NCBI GenBank assembly: GCA_017694785.1
Contig: JADIMK010000017.1
Coordinates: 1 to 47,453 of the forward strand
Direction: 5' to 3'
DNA from: Candidatus Cryptobacteroides intestinigallinarum
Lineage (GTDB): Bacteria; Bacteroidota; Bacteroidia; Bacteroidales; UBA932
Length of the DNA stretch: 47,453 bases
Shown: piece after piece, positions 1 through 7,899 of the stretch
Position numbering within the stretch: position 1 is the stretch's first letter
Layout of the letters: the number at the start of each line of letters is the position of its first letter
Made by a program: the position numbers and the translations under genes
Notes under the pieces: model-generated
Database searches by the model: none
What the model was told of the DNA's origin: nothing
The model's input: only the letters and a program-made list of their open reading frames with translations

Positions 1-1515
1 AGGAAAGCAGGTGAACTCATCGACATGAGACTCCACCACGGGGCACATCCGCGCTCCGGAGCCACAGACGTACTGCCGCTTGTACCTGTATCAGGAATCA
101 CCCTTGAGGAATGTGCTCAGCTCGCAAGGCAGCTTGCCAAACGTATCTACGATGAGCTCGGCATACCTTGCTACTGCTATGAGGCAGCGGCTTACAAGCC
201 TGAGAGGAAGAATCTCGCTGTGTGCCGTGCAGGGGAATATGAAGCCCTGCCGGAAAAGATGCGTGATCCTGACAAGGCTCCCGACTTCGGCCCAGGTGAA
301 TTCACGGAGAAAGCAGCTTTCTCCGGAGCGACAAATGTCGGAGCAAGGGATTTTCTGATAGCCGTCAACTTCAACCTCAACACGACCTCGACCAGAAGGG
401 CGAATGCTGTAGCCTTTGACGTCAGGGAAAAGGGCCGTCCGAAGAGAGAAGGCAACCCGATCACCGGGAAGGTGGTAAAGGATGCTGACGGGAAGACGGT
501 CATGATACCGGGCACTCTCAAAGGATGCAAGGCAATAGGCTGGTACATCGATGAATACGGCATAGCACAGGTGTCGATGAACATCACAGACATCAACGCC
601 ACACCACTTCACAAGGCCTTTGACGAAGTCTGCAGGGCCGCCCAGGCAAGAGGTCTCAGGGTCACAGGAACAGAAATAGTCGGACTGATACCTAAGCGCT
701 GCCTTGTAGAAGCCGGGAAGTATTACCTTGCAATGCAGCAGCGCTCGGCCGGCATCCCGGAGGAAGAGATCATCCGCATCGCTGTCAAGTCAATGGGGCT
801 GGACGACCTGAAGCCGTTCGACCCTAAGGAAAAGGTGATCGAATACATGATGGAAGACGAGGCCGAGCTTGCCCTCAGGGAAAAGCTCATCAGGATGACA
901 TGCAAGGATTTCGCATATCAGACAGCCTCGGAATCCCCTGCTCCGGGAGGAGGATCTGTATCGGCATATATGGGAGCCCTCGGAGCCGCCCTCGGCACCA
1001 TGGTCGCCAACCTTTCGGCCCATAAGCCAGGATGGGATGACAGATGGAAGGAATTTTCAGACCAGGCTGAGCAGGGACAGGCCATACTGAAGGAACTGCT
1101 CTCTCTCGTAGATGAAGACACAGCCGCATTCAACGGCATCATGGCGGCATTCGGCCTGCCTAAGAATACTGCTGAAGAAGCCGAGGAAAGGAAGAACGCC
1201 ATAGAAAAAGCCACGAGATATGCCACAGAAGTACCGCTCAGGACCATCCGGGCCGCATCAAAGGCATTCCCTCTGCTCAGGAAGATGGCCCTGGAAGGCA
1301 ATCCCAACTCAGTATCTGATGCTGGAGTCGGAGCCCTTGCGGCAAGAAGCGCCATCCTCGGAGCCAATCTCAATGTAAGGATAAATGCAGCCGGACTGCT
1401 TGACAGACAGTACGCAAAGCAGATGACTGACGAAGCGGCGAAAATGGCAGAAATAGCCATCAAGGAAGAGATGGAAATCATCAACATAGTCAACGACAAG
1501 ATAAATTCACTGTAG
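1..1515 (+). CDS. ftcD: Glutamate formiminotransferase / formiminotetrahydrofolate cyclodeaminase (bifunctional), 5' end cut by window
   Basis: It transfers the formimino group of N-formimino-glutamate, the product of HutI, to tetrahydrofolate, then deaminates it to 5,10-methenyl-THF, releasing glutamate and ammonia. The frame is open from base 1. The first visible residues (AGELIDMRLHHGAHPRSGA) match an internal segment of the formiminotransferase N-subdomain, so the ATG at 25 is internal and roughly 55-60 residues lie outside the window. The first ~290 visible residues are the transferase, with APDFGP and the ARDFLIAVNFNL strand. The cyclodeaminase domain follows, opening with ESPAPGGGSVSAYMGALGAA. 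The two-domain fusion resembles animal FTCD and is common in Bacteroidetes, where it replaces HutG or HutF routes. The stop lies 5 nt before hutU, so they are co-transcribed. Function is well supported by the family and by the neighbouring hut genes. Confidence 0.95.
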   Translation, partial: RKAGELIDMRLHHGAHPRSGATDVLPLVPVSGITLEECAQLARQLAKRIYDELGIPCYCYEAAAYKPERKNLAVCRAGEYEALPEKMRDPDKAPDFGPGEFTEKAAFSGATNVGARDFLIAVNFNLNTTSTRRANAVAFDVREKGRPKREGNPITGKVVKDADGKTVMIPGTLKGCKAIGWYIDEYGIAQVSMNITDINATPLHKAFDEVCRAAQARGLRVTGTEIVGLIPKRCLVEAGKYYLAMQQRSAGIPEEEIIRIAVKSMGLDDLKPFDPKEKVIEYMMEDEAELALREKLIRMTCKDFAYQTASESPAPGGGSVSAYMGALGAALGTMVANLSAHKPGWDDRWKEFSDQAEQGQAILKELLSLVDEDTAAFNGIMAAFGLPKNTAEEAEERKNAIEKATRYATEVPLRTIRAASKAFPLLRKMALEGNPNSVSDAGVGALAARSAILGANLNVRINAAGLLDRQYAKQMTDEAAKMAEIAIKEEMEIINIVNDKINSL

Positions 1516-1520
1516 GCCAG

Positions 1521-3560
1521 ATGGACAGAGAAGAATTCAGAAAGGCGGTTGCAGAAGGCATTCCGGACGTGCTTCCGGAGCCGAAGCCATATGATGCAGC
1601 TATCAACCATGCGCCCAAGCGCAAAGATATACTTTCAGCGGAAGAGAAGATCCTTGCGATAAGGAATGCCCTGAGATATTTCCCGAAGAAGCACCATGCC
1701 ATGCTCGCAGAGGAATTCGCGCAGGAACTCAAGGACTACGGCAGGATATACATGTACAGGCTGCGTCCGGATTATGAGATGTATGCCAGACCTATAGACT
1801 GGTATCCGGCAAAGTGCCGGCAGGCTGCAGCCATCATGGCCATGATACAGAACAATCTCGACCCGCGCGTGGCACAGCATCCTCATGAGCTCATCACCTA
1901 CGGCGGCAACGGAGCCGTGTTCCAGAACTGGGCGCAGTACCGGCTCGCCATGAAATATCTGTCAGAGATGACCCAGGAACAGACTCTTGTCATGTATTCC
2001 GGACATCCGCTGGGACTTTTCCCGAGCCACAAGGATGCCCCGAGGGTAGTCGTGACAAACGGTATGGTCATTCCGAACTACTCGAAGCAGGACGACTGGG
2101 AAAGGTTCAATGCACTCGGAGTGTCACAGTACGGACAGATGACAGCAGGCTCATACATGTACATAGGTCCGCAGGGAATCGTCCACGGGACCACCATCAC
2201 CGTCATGAATGCAGCCAGGAAGCAGCTCAAGGCCAGAGGCATACCTGCCACAAGGGAAAACATGAAGGGCATGCTTTTCGTTACCTCCGGACTCGGCGGC
2301 ATGTCCGGGGCACAGCCTAAGGCAGGCAACATCTCCGGGGTTGTGAGCGTTATCGCTGAAATCAATCCTCTTGCAGCAAAGAAAAGATATGACCAGGGAT
2401 GGGTGGACGAAATCCACACCTCTCTTGACGAGCTCATGCCACGCATCAGGAAAGCTTGCGCTGAGAAAGAGACTGTCTCCATAGCATACCAGGGCAACAT
2501 TGTGGACCTTTGGGAAAGGCTTGACAAAGAAAACATCCATGTTGACCTCGGATCTGACCAGACCTCGCTCCACAATCCGTGGGCAGGTGGATACTATCCC
2601 GCAGGATACACCTATGAAGAGTCCCGCAGGATGATGTCAGAAGAGCCGGAAAGGTTCAAGGAATGTGTAAAGGCATCCCTGAGGAGACAGGCGGAAGCCA
2701 TAAACAGGCTTGCTGCAAAAGGAATGTATTTCTTTGACTACGGCAATGCATTCCTTCTGGAAGCATCACGTGCAGGAGCAGACATAATGCTCCCCGACGG
2801 CAGGTTCCGCTACCCTTCATACGTACAGGATATCATGGGACCGCTTTTCTTCGACTACGGGTTCGGACCGTTCAGATGGGTCTGCATGTCTCAGGATCCT
2901 GAAGACCTCAGGACAACAGACGCCCTCGCAGTCAAGGCAATGAAAGAAGTTGCAGAACATGCTCCGGACGAGATAAAGGGACAGATGGAAGACAACATCC
3001 ATTGGATCGAAGAAGCCGGAAGGAACAATCTCGTGGTCGGCTCACAGGCACGCATCCTCTACGCCGACTGCGAAGGCCGCACAAGGATAGCGCTCGCATT
3101 CAACCAGGCCATCGCCAGCGGACAGCTCAAGGGTCCGGTCGTACTGGGGCGCGACCATCATGATGTCTCAGGCACAGACTCCCCTTACAGGGAGACCTCC
3201 AACATCTATGACGGCTCATGCTTCACAGCCGACATGGCTGTCCAGAATGTCATCGGGGACTCTTTCCGCGGAGCAACATGGGTATCTCTCCACAATGGAG
3301 GCGGCGTTGGCTGGGGAGAAGTCATCAACGGAGGCTTCGGCATGGTCATCGACGGCTCGGAAGACTCCCGCAGGCACATATGCGAGATGCTGTTCTGGGA
3401 TGTCAACAACGGCATCGCCCGCAGGAGCTGGGCAAGGAACGAAGGTGCCATGCACTCAATAAGAAGAGAAATGGAACGTACCCCGGGGCTGCAGGTCACA
3501 ATGCCTAACATAGCAGACGAAGACATCGTCAAGGCCGCAATCCAGAAGACAAACATATAA
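1521..3560 (+). CDS. hutU: Urocanate hydratase, long (eukaryote-like) form
   Basis: Cytosolic enzyme converting urocanate to 4-imidazolone-5-propionate with tightly bound NAD+ as electrophile; second step of histidine breakdown. At 679 aa it is about 120 residues longer than the ~555-aa proteobacterial urocanase and matches the long type known from animals and Bacteroidetes. The NAD-binding glycine loop GLGGMSGAQP is at residues 257-266, and GSDQTSLHNPWAGGYYP follows later. The conserved active-site cysteine is Cys455 in PFRWVCMSQDPEDL. The ATG at 1521 is 5 nt after the ftcD stop, with no clear Shine-Dalgarno, as usual in this phylum. hutH follows 17 nt downstream. Confidence 0.96.
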   Translation: MDREEFRKAVAEGIPDVLPEPKPYDAAINHAPKRKDILSAEEKILAIRNALRYFPKKHHAMLAEEFAQELKDYGRIYMYRLRPDYEMYARPIDWYPAKCRQAAAIMAMIQNNLDPRVAQHPHELITYGGNGAVFQNWAQYRLAMKYLSEMTQEQTLVMYSGHPLGLFPSHKDAPRVVVTNGMVIPNYSKQDDWERFNALGVSQYGQMTAGSYMYIGPQGIVHGTTITVMNAARKQLKARGIPATRENMKGMLFVTSGLGGMSGAQPKAGNISGVVSVIAEINPLAAKKRYDQGWVDEIHTSLDELMPRIRKACAEKETVSIAYQGNIVDLWERLDKENIHVDLGSDQTSLHNPWAGGYYPAGYTYEESRRMMSEEPERFKECVKASLRRQAEAINRLAAKGMYFFDYGNAFLLEASRAGADIMLPDGRFRYPSYVQDIMGPLFFDYGFGPFRWVCMSQDPEDLRTTDALAVKAMKEVAEHAPDEIKGQMEDNIHWIEEAGRNNLVVGSQARILYADCEGRTRIALAFNQAIASGQLKGPVVLGRDHHDVSGTDSPYRETSNIYDGSCFTADMAVQNVIGDSFRGATWVSLHNGGGVGWGEVINGGFGMVIDGSEDSRRHICEMLFWDVNNGIARRSWARNEGAMHSIRREMERTPGLQVTMPNIADEDIVKAAIQKTNI

Positions 3561-3577
3561 AACGACAGACAGAAGAC

Positions 3578-5077
3578 ATGATACATCAGATTTCAAACAG
3601 AAGACTTTCCACCGACAGGATCAAGGAAATCCTGTTCAAAGGCTACAAGATAGAGATAAGCAAGGAATCAGAAGAGGCAATCATAAGGTGCCGACAGTAC
3701 CTTGACTCCAAGATGGAGGACATGGACCGTCCGGTATATGGAGTGACCACAGGATTCGGCTCGCTCTGCAACATAACCATACCTGAAGACGACCTCTCCG
3801 CACTCCAGCACAACCTTGTCATGTCACACGCCTGCGGCACAGGTGAAAAGGTCTCTCCTGAAATCGTCAGACTTATCCTTCTTCTGAAGATCCAGTCACT
3901 GGCCTACGGCTATTCAGGTGTCCAGCTCAAGACCATACAGAGGCTTGTCGACATGTTCAACAACGATGTCCTTCCTGTCATCTACCAGCAGGGCTCGCTC
4001 GGAGCATCCGGAGACCTCGCTCCTCTGGCACACATGTCCCTGCCTCTGATAGGCCTAGGGGAAGTGGACTACCAGGGCAGGACAAGGCCATCGGCAGAAG
4101 TATGGGCAGAGCTCGGATGGGAACCGATCAAGCTGCAGTCAAAGGAAGGGCTGGCGCTTCTTAACGGCACACAGTTCATGAGTGCCCACGGGATCTGGGC
4201 CATAATAAAATGTGAAAGGCTCTCCGAATGGGCAGACCGCATAGCCGCCATGTCTCTGGATGCATTCGACGGCAGAATAGAACCGTTCTATACTCAGGTA
4301 CATGCCGTGCGCCAGCATAAAGGACAGGCCGATACCGCCGCTCGCATAATGGAACTTCTGGACGGGAGCGAGATAATCAGCCGCAAGAAGGAACATGTGC
4401 AGGATCCTTATTCGTTCCGCTGCATTCCTCAGGTACATGGTGCGGTAAAGGACACGATACGTTATGTCAAGTCTGTGCTTGAGACTGAGATCAACAGCGC
4501 CACAGACAACCCTACCGTATTCCCGGACCAGGACATGATAATCTCAGCAGGCAATTTCCACGGCGAGCCTATAGCTCTTCCTATGGACTTCCTGGCGATA
4601 GCCATGAGCGAACTTGCAAGCATCTCCGAACGGAGGACCTACAAACTCATCTCCGGACAGAGGGAACTCCCTTCTTTCCTTGTTGCAAATCCAGGCCTTA
4701 ACAGCGGCTTCATGATACCACAGTATACGGCTGCTTCAATAGTCAGCCAGAACAAGGGGCTATGCATGCCGGCATCAGTCGATTCGATACCATCATCGCA
4801 GGGCCAGGAAGACCATGTGAGCATGGGAGCGAATGCTGCCACGAAGCTTGTAAAGGTCGTAAACAACACCGAGCGCGTTCTTGCGATAGAACTGATGAAT
4901 GCGGCACAGGCTCTCGAATTCCGTCGTCCGCTCAGGTCCTCATGGACCATAGAGAAAATCTATGCACATTACCGCAAGGAAGTGCCGTTCACAAGCAACG
5001 ACCAGTACATGCATCCTCTGATTGAGAAGACTATAAGATTCCTCAGGGAATACAACCTCGTGCCTTTCACAGTCTGA
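3578..5077 (+). CDS. hutH: Histidine ammonia-lyase
   Basis: Removes ammonia from L-histidine to give urocanate; the first step of the pathway. The Ala-Ser-Gly triplet that cyclises into the MIO electrophile is at residues 143-145 within GSLGASGDLAPLAHMSLPL, almost the same position as in Pseudomonas HutH. Other family blocks are visible: VYGVTTGFGSL near residue 50, the LLNGTQFMSA block, and ATDNPTVF followed by GNFHGEP. Length (499 aa) is normal. It sits between hutU (17 nt upstream) and hutI (48 nt downstream), in the same direction, so one transcript likely covers the pathway. No regulator gene is adjacent inside the window. Confidence 0.97.
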   Translation: MIHQISNRRLSTDRIKEILFKGYKIEISKESEEAIIRCRQYLDSKMEDMDRPVYGVTTGFGSLCNITIPEDDLSALQHNLVMSHACGTGEKVSPEIVRLILLLKIQSLAYGYSGVQLKTIQRLVDMFNNDVLPVIYQQGSLGASGDLAPLAHMSLPLIGLGEVDYQGRTRPSAEVWAELGWEPIKLQSKEGLALLNGTQFMSAHGIWAIIKCERLSEWADRIAAMSLDAFDGRIEPFYTQVHAVRQHKGQADTAARIMELLDGSEIISRKKEHVQDPYSFRCIPQVHGAVKDTIRYVKSVLETEINSATDNPTVFPDQDMIISAGNFHGEPIALPMDFLAIAMSELASISERRTYKLISGQRELPSFLVANPGLNSGFMIPQYTAASIVSQNKGLCMPASVDSIPSSQGQEDHVSMGANAATKLVKVVNNTERVLAIELMNAAQALEFRRPLRSSWTIEKIYAHYRKEVPFTSNDQYMHPLIEKTIRFLREYNLVPFTV

Positions 5078-5125
5078 CAACCATTTGACAACCGTCTGAC
5101 AAAGGAATATACCCTGCTGCCCGGA

Positions 5126-6403
5126 ATGAGAACACTTATAAAGAACATAGGCGAGATCTTCGGCATCCTGCCTGAAGGCGTGGTGAAAAAGGAAGGACAG
5201 GAAATGTCCGTCGTCACATCACTCAAGGATGCCTATATCATCATAAATGACGGAATGATAGAATCATTCGGCCCCGCATCAGACTTATGCCTGGGACAGA
5301 GCGGTACATCAGGCACTTCCGGCAAGACTGCAGCAGAAGAAGTCATCGATGCGGCCGGCGGATATGTGCTGCCATGCTTCTGCGACTCACATACCCACAT
5401 CGTCTATGCCGGATGCCGTGACGGGGAATTCAGGGACAAGATCGACGGGCTATCATACGAGGAAATAGCCTCAAGGGGAGGCGGCATACTCAATTCCGCC
5501 GATCTCCTGCACGAGACTTCCGAAGATGAACTCTACCGGCAGTCAGCGGCAAGGGCAGAGGAGGTGATGAAGATGGGGACAGGAAGCCTTGAGATAAAAA
5601 GCGGATATGGACTCTCCACAGAAGATGAGCTGAAGATGCTCAGGGTCATCCGGAGGATAAAGGAGAATTTCCCTATGGAAATACGCAGCACCTTTCTCGG
5701 GGCTCATGCCGTAAGCCGGGCCTACAAGGGCAGGCAGGGCGACTATGTACGCATGGTATGCAGAGATATGCTGCCAAGGGTAGCGGAGGAAGGCCTGGCA
5801 GACTTCGTGGACGTGTTCTGCGACAAAGGATTCTTCTCGCCTCAGGAGACATCCATGATACTCGAAGCCGCCGCCCGATACGGGATACCGGCAAAGATAC
5901 ATGCCAACGAACTAGCCGTCTCAGGAGGAGTACAGGCAGGCGTCACCCATGATGCCCTGTCTGTCGACCACCTCGAACAGACTACTGATGCAGAGATACA
6001 AGAGCTCCAGGCACACAGGCGTACCATGCCTACAATGCTTCCAGGGGCCTCTTTCTTCTCAAATCTCCCATACGGACGGGCAAAGGACTACATCCGGGCC
6101 GGACTTGGACTGGCATTGGCATCGGACTACAATCCGGGATCGTCACCTTCAGGCAACATGAGATTTGTGATGGCACTCGGCTGCATCAAGATGAGACTCA
6201 CTCCTGAAGAAGCATTCAATGCCTGCACGATAAATTCATCATACGCCATGGGGACAGGCAGTATCTCAGGATCAATAACACCAGGCAAGAGAGCCGACCT
6301 CATCATCACCAGGCAGATCCCGTCCTTAGCATTCATCCCATATTGCCACCAGACTCCGTTCATATCGGGAATCCTGCTCAAAGGCAAGCAGATCTCCCTG
6401 TAG
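5126..6403 (+). CDS. hutI: Imidazolonepropionase
   Basis: Amidohydrolase that opens 4-imidazolone-5-propionate to N-formimino-L-glutamate, the substrate of the FtcD encoded at the start of the operon. Metal ligands are visible: HxH at His89/His91 (CDSHTHIVYAG), His193 (LGAHA), His259 in KIHANEL, His282 in SVDHLEQ, and Asp334 in LASDYNPGSSPSGNM. Length (425 aa) is slightly above the usual ~405-415, partly because of a small GTSGTSG-type repeat near residues 60-66, in the N-terminal beta region before the catalytic barrel. It is the last hut gene; a 255-nt non-coding stretch separates it from ferritin. I saw no convincing intrinsic terminator directly after the stop. Confidence 0.96.
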   Translation: MRTLIKNIGEIFGILPEGVVKKEGQEMSVVTSLKDAYIIINDGMIESFGPASDLCLGQSGTSGTSGKTAAEEVIDAAGGYVLPCFCDSHTHIVYAGCRDGEFRDKIDGLSYEEIASRGGGILNSADLLHETSEDELYRQSAARAEEVMKMGTGSLEIKSGYGLSTEDELKMLRVIRRIKENFPMEIRSTFLGAHAVSRAYKGRQGDYVRMVCRDMLPRVAEEGLADFVDVFCDKGFFSPQETSMILEAAARYGIPAKIHANELAVSGGVQAGVTHDALSVDHLEQTTDAEIQELQAHRRTMPTMLPGASFFSNLPYGRAKDYIRAGLGLALASDYNPGSSPSGNMRFVMALGCIKMRLTPEEAFNACTINSSYAMGTGSISGSITPGKRADLIITRQIPSLAFIPYCHQTPFISGILLKGKQISL

Positions 6404-6489
6404 CAAGATAATTCGCTCACAGCCGGAATTCCATGCCAACAGCTGAACATCACGGCTGATCTCGGATCATTTCAGACTGACATTCTGTA

Positions 6490-6502
6490 TCACAAATTGT
6501 GA
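6490..6502. promoter_or_regulatory. 13-bp near-perfect palindrome upstream of ferritin (possible operator)
   Basis: TCACAAATTGTGA is an inverted repeat with 6-bp arms around one base, about 157 bp before the ferritin start. The 255-nt gap between hutI and the ferritin gene holds nothing else I can name. The palindrome has the size and symmetry of a dimeric regulator site, and its arms match the TGTGA/TCACA halves used by Crp/Fnr-family proteins, but in the opposite arrangement. No regulator can be assigned. Confidence 0.25.
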
Positions 6503-6658
6503 CACTTTGTATCTATCCCGTGCCAAAATGTCAACATCTCCATAATCGGCACTGGAATTGCAGTCTCCCTATTCCGGTTGCAGCCATGAAGGCAATCCGA
6601 AAGGAAAGCACAAGGGTTGCACAGGGAATGATTGAAAACAAATAAAAACAATAAAGCC

Positions 6659-7138
6659 ATGATTACAGAAAAACTTCAGAAAGCTATCAACGATCAGATT
6701 ACCGCTGAGCTTTGGTCATCAAACCTTTATCTTCAGATGTCATACTTCCTTGAAAAAGAAGGATGGACAGGTGCCGCACATTGGATGATGAAACAGTCCG
6801 AGGAAGAAAGGAACCACTCCAACGAACTTGCACAGTTCCTCATCAAGAGAGGCGGGGCAGCAAAGGTAGGTATGATTGATGTAGTCCCTGACGGGTGGGG
6901 CAGCATGCTTGAAGCATTTGAACATGTCTACAAACATGAATGCCATGTTTCAGAGCTTATCAATGATCTGGTTGATGTTGCATCTGCAGAAAAAGACAAG
7001 GCTGCGCAGGACTTCCTGTGGGGCTTTGTAAGAGAGCAGGTAGAAGAAGAAGCAACAGCTTCAGCTATCGTGGAGAAGATCAAGAAAGGCGGTGATGCCG
7101 GACTCTTCTACATAGATGCACAGCTTGCACAGAGGTAA
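6659..7138 (+). CDS. ftnA: Non-haem bacterial ferritin
   Basis: Forms the 24-subunit iron-storage shell and oxidises Fe(II) at a dinuclear ferroxidase centre. The ATG at 6659 gives a 159-aa protein beginning MITEKLQ, as in other Bacteroides-type ferritins; the in-frame TTG at 6632 would only add nine Lys/Asn-rich residues and is rejected. With this start, all ferroxidase residues fall at the E. coli FtnA positions: Glu17, Glu50, His53, Glu94, Gln127 and Glu130. The centre therefore looks intact. The gene appears monocistronic, followed by a hairpin-plus-T terminator at 7183-7229. Known family members are induced by iron and oxygen stress; the sequence does not show the regulator. Confidence 0.95.
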   Translation: MITEKLQKAINDQITAELWSSNLYLQMSYFLEKEGWTGAAHWMMKQSEEERNHSNELAQFLIKRGGAAKVGMIDVVPDGWGSMLEAFEHVYKHECHVSELINDLVDVASAEKDKAAQDFLWGFVREQVEEEATASAIVEKIKKGGDAGLFYIDAQLAQR

Positions 7139-7182
7139 TGAAGCTCTGATCTCACAGGAATAACATAAAGGCAGAATTCAAG

Positions 7183-7229
7183 AGACTGGTCTCATGAAGC
7201 CAACATACTTCAGACTCCAGTCTTTTTTT
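7183..7229 (+). terminator. Probable intrinsic terminator after ferritin
   Basis: The arms AGACTGG (7183-7189) and CCAGTCT (7217-7223) pair. They enclose a smaller GAAG/CTTC hairpin and are followed by a run of T to 7229. The loop is long, so strength is uncertain, but position and T-run fit termination of the ferritin transcript. Confidence 0.55.
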
Positions 7230-7296
7230 ATCCCTTGACCGCAGCAGCCAGTCTACCGATATGGACAATATATTTAAAACCCAAATAATCAGCGAT

Positions 7297-7767
7297 ATGA
7301 AAAATTTCATCAGTCTTGTTTTTGCTCCAGCTGCCATAGCAGCAGGACTAAGCTTCTCAACCGCAGCGACTGCAGGTCCGGCCTCCGGGGAGTCCGGTGC
7401 AGCCCAGGAACCAGGTAAAGTGACAGTCCTGACAGAAGCCCAGTACAAATCCACAGTAGAAGATTTCTCTACGGAAGAATGGAAATATCTCGGCAATATG
7501 CCGGCAGTAGTGGATTTCTATGCCGACTGGTGCGGACCTTGCCGCCAGATGGGGCCTGTCCTCGAGGAAATAGCAAAGGAATATGCAGGAAAGATTGTAG
7601 TCTACAAAGTCAATGTCGATGATGCCCAGGCACTTTCACGCAGCTACGGGATACGCTCCATACCGGCATTCCTGCTCATCCCTACAGAGGGAGAGCCACA
7701 GATGGCTGTAGGCTCCATGCCGAAAACAGAATTCAAGAAGCGCATCGAGGCAGCTCTGCTCAAATAG
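7297..7767 (+). CDS. Exported thioredoxin-fold protein
   Basis: Thioredoxin-family oxidoreductase with the classical active site WCGPC (Cys79/Cys82 counted from the ATG at 7297) and the cis-proline segment SIPAF. From this ATG the protein begins with a hydrophobic stretch ending around AATAGP, a likely signal peptide, so it probably works in the periplasm or at the outer face of the inner membrane. An in-frame ATG at 7261 would add 12 polar residues before the signal and is less likely. A low-complexity Gly/Ser/Ala linker precedes the thioredoxin domain. It resembles the periplasmic thioredoxins (TrxP-like) of Bacteroides, but the specific partner cannot be inferred. It converges on rnr, with a terminator hairpin between them. 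Confidence 0.85.
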   Translation: MKNFISLVFAPAAIAAGLSFSTAATAGPASGESGAAQEPGKVTVLTEAQYKSTVEDFSTEEWKYLGNMPAVVDFYADWCGPCRQMGPVLEEIAKEYAGKIVVYKVNVDDAQALSRSYGIRSIPAFLLIPTEGEPQMAVGSMPKTEFKKRIEAALLK

Positions 7768-7828
7768 GCACTGCACCGCTTGAATAGGAGTTGACCGCTT
7801 GAATAGACGCTGCTCTACACAATAAATC

Positions 7829-7858
7829 AAGCCGGCCCAGAATACTGAGCCGGCTTTA
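7829..7858 (+). terminator. Intrinsic terminator between thioredoxin and rnr (possibly bidirectional)
   Basis: Perfect 8-bp stem AAGCCGGC (7829-7836) / GCCGGCTT (7849-7856) with a 12-nt loop, followed by a short T-run. It lies between convergent genes, so the stem could serve both strands; on the minus strand it is followed by a T-rich but broken tract. Confidence 0.7.
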
Positions 7859-7899
7859 TCATTTACATATATTGCAATACAAGCCTTTGGGTACAAGCT

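Noticed and set aside
6632..6658. TTG start giving a longer ferritin
   Set aside because: Only the ATG at 6659 places the ferroxidase residues at the family positions and gives the usual N-terminus.
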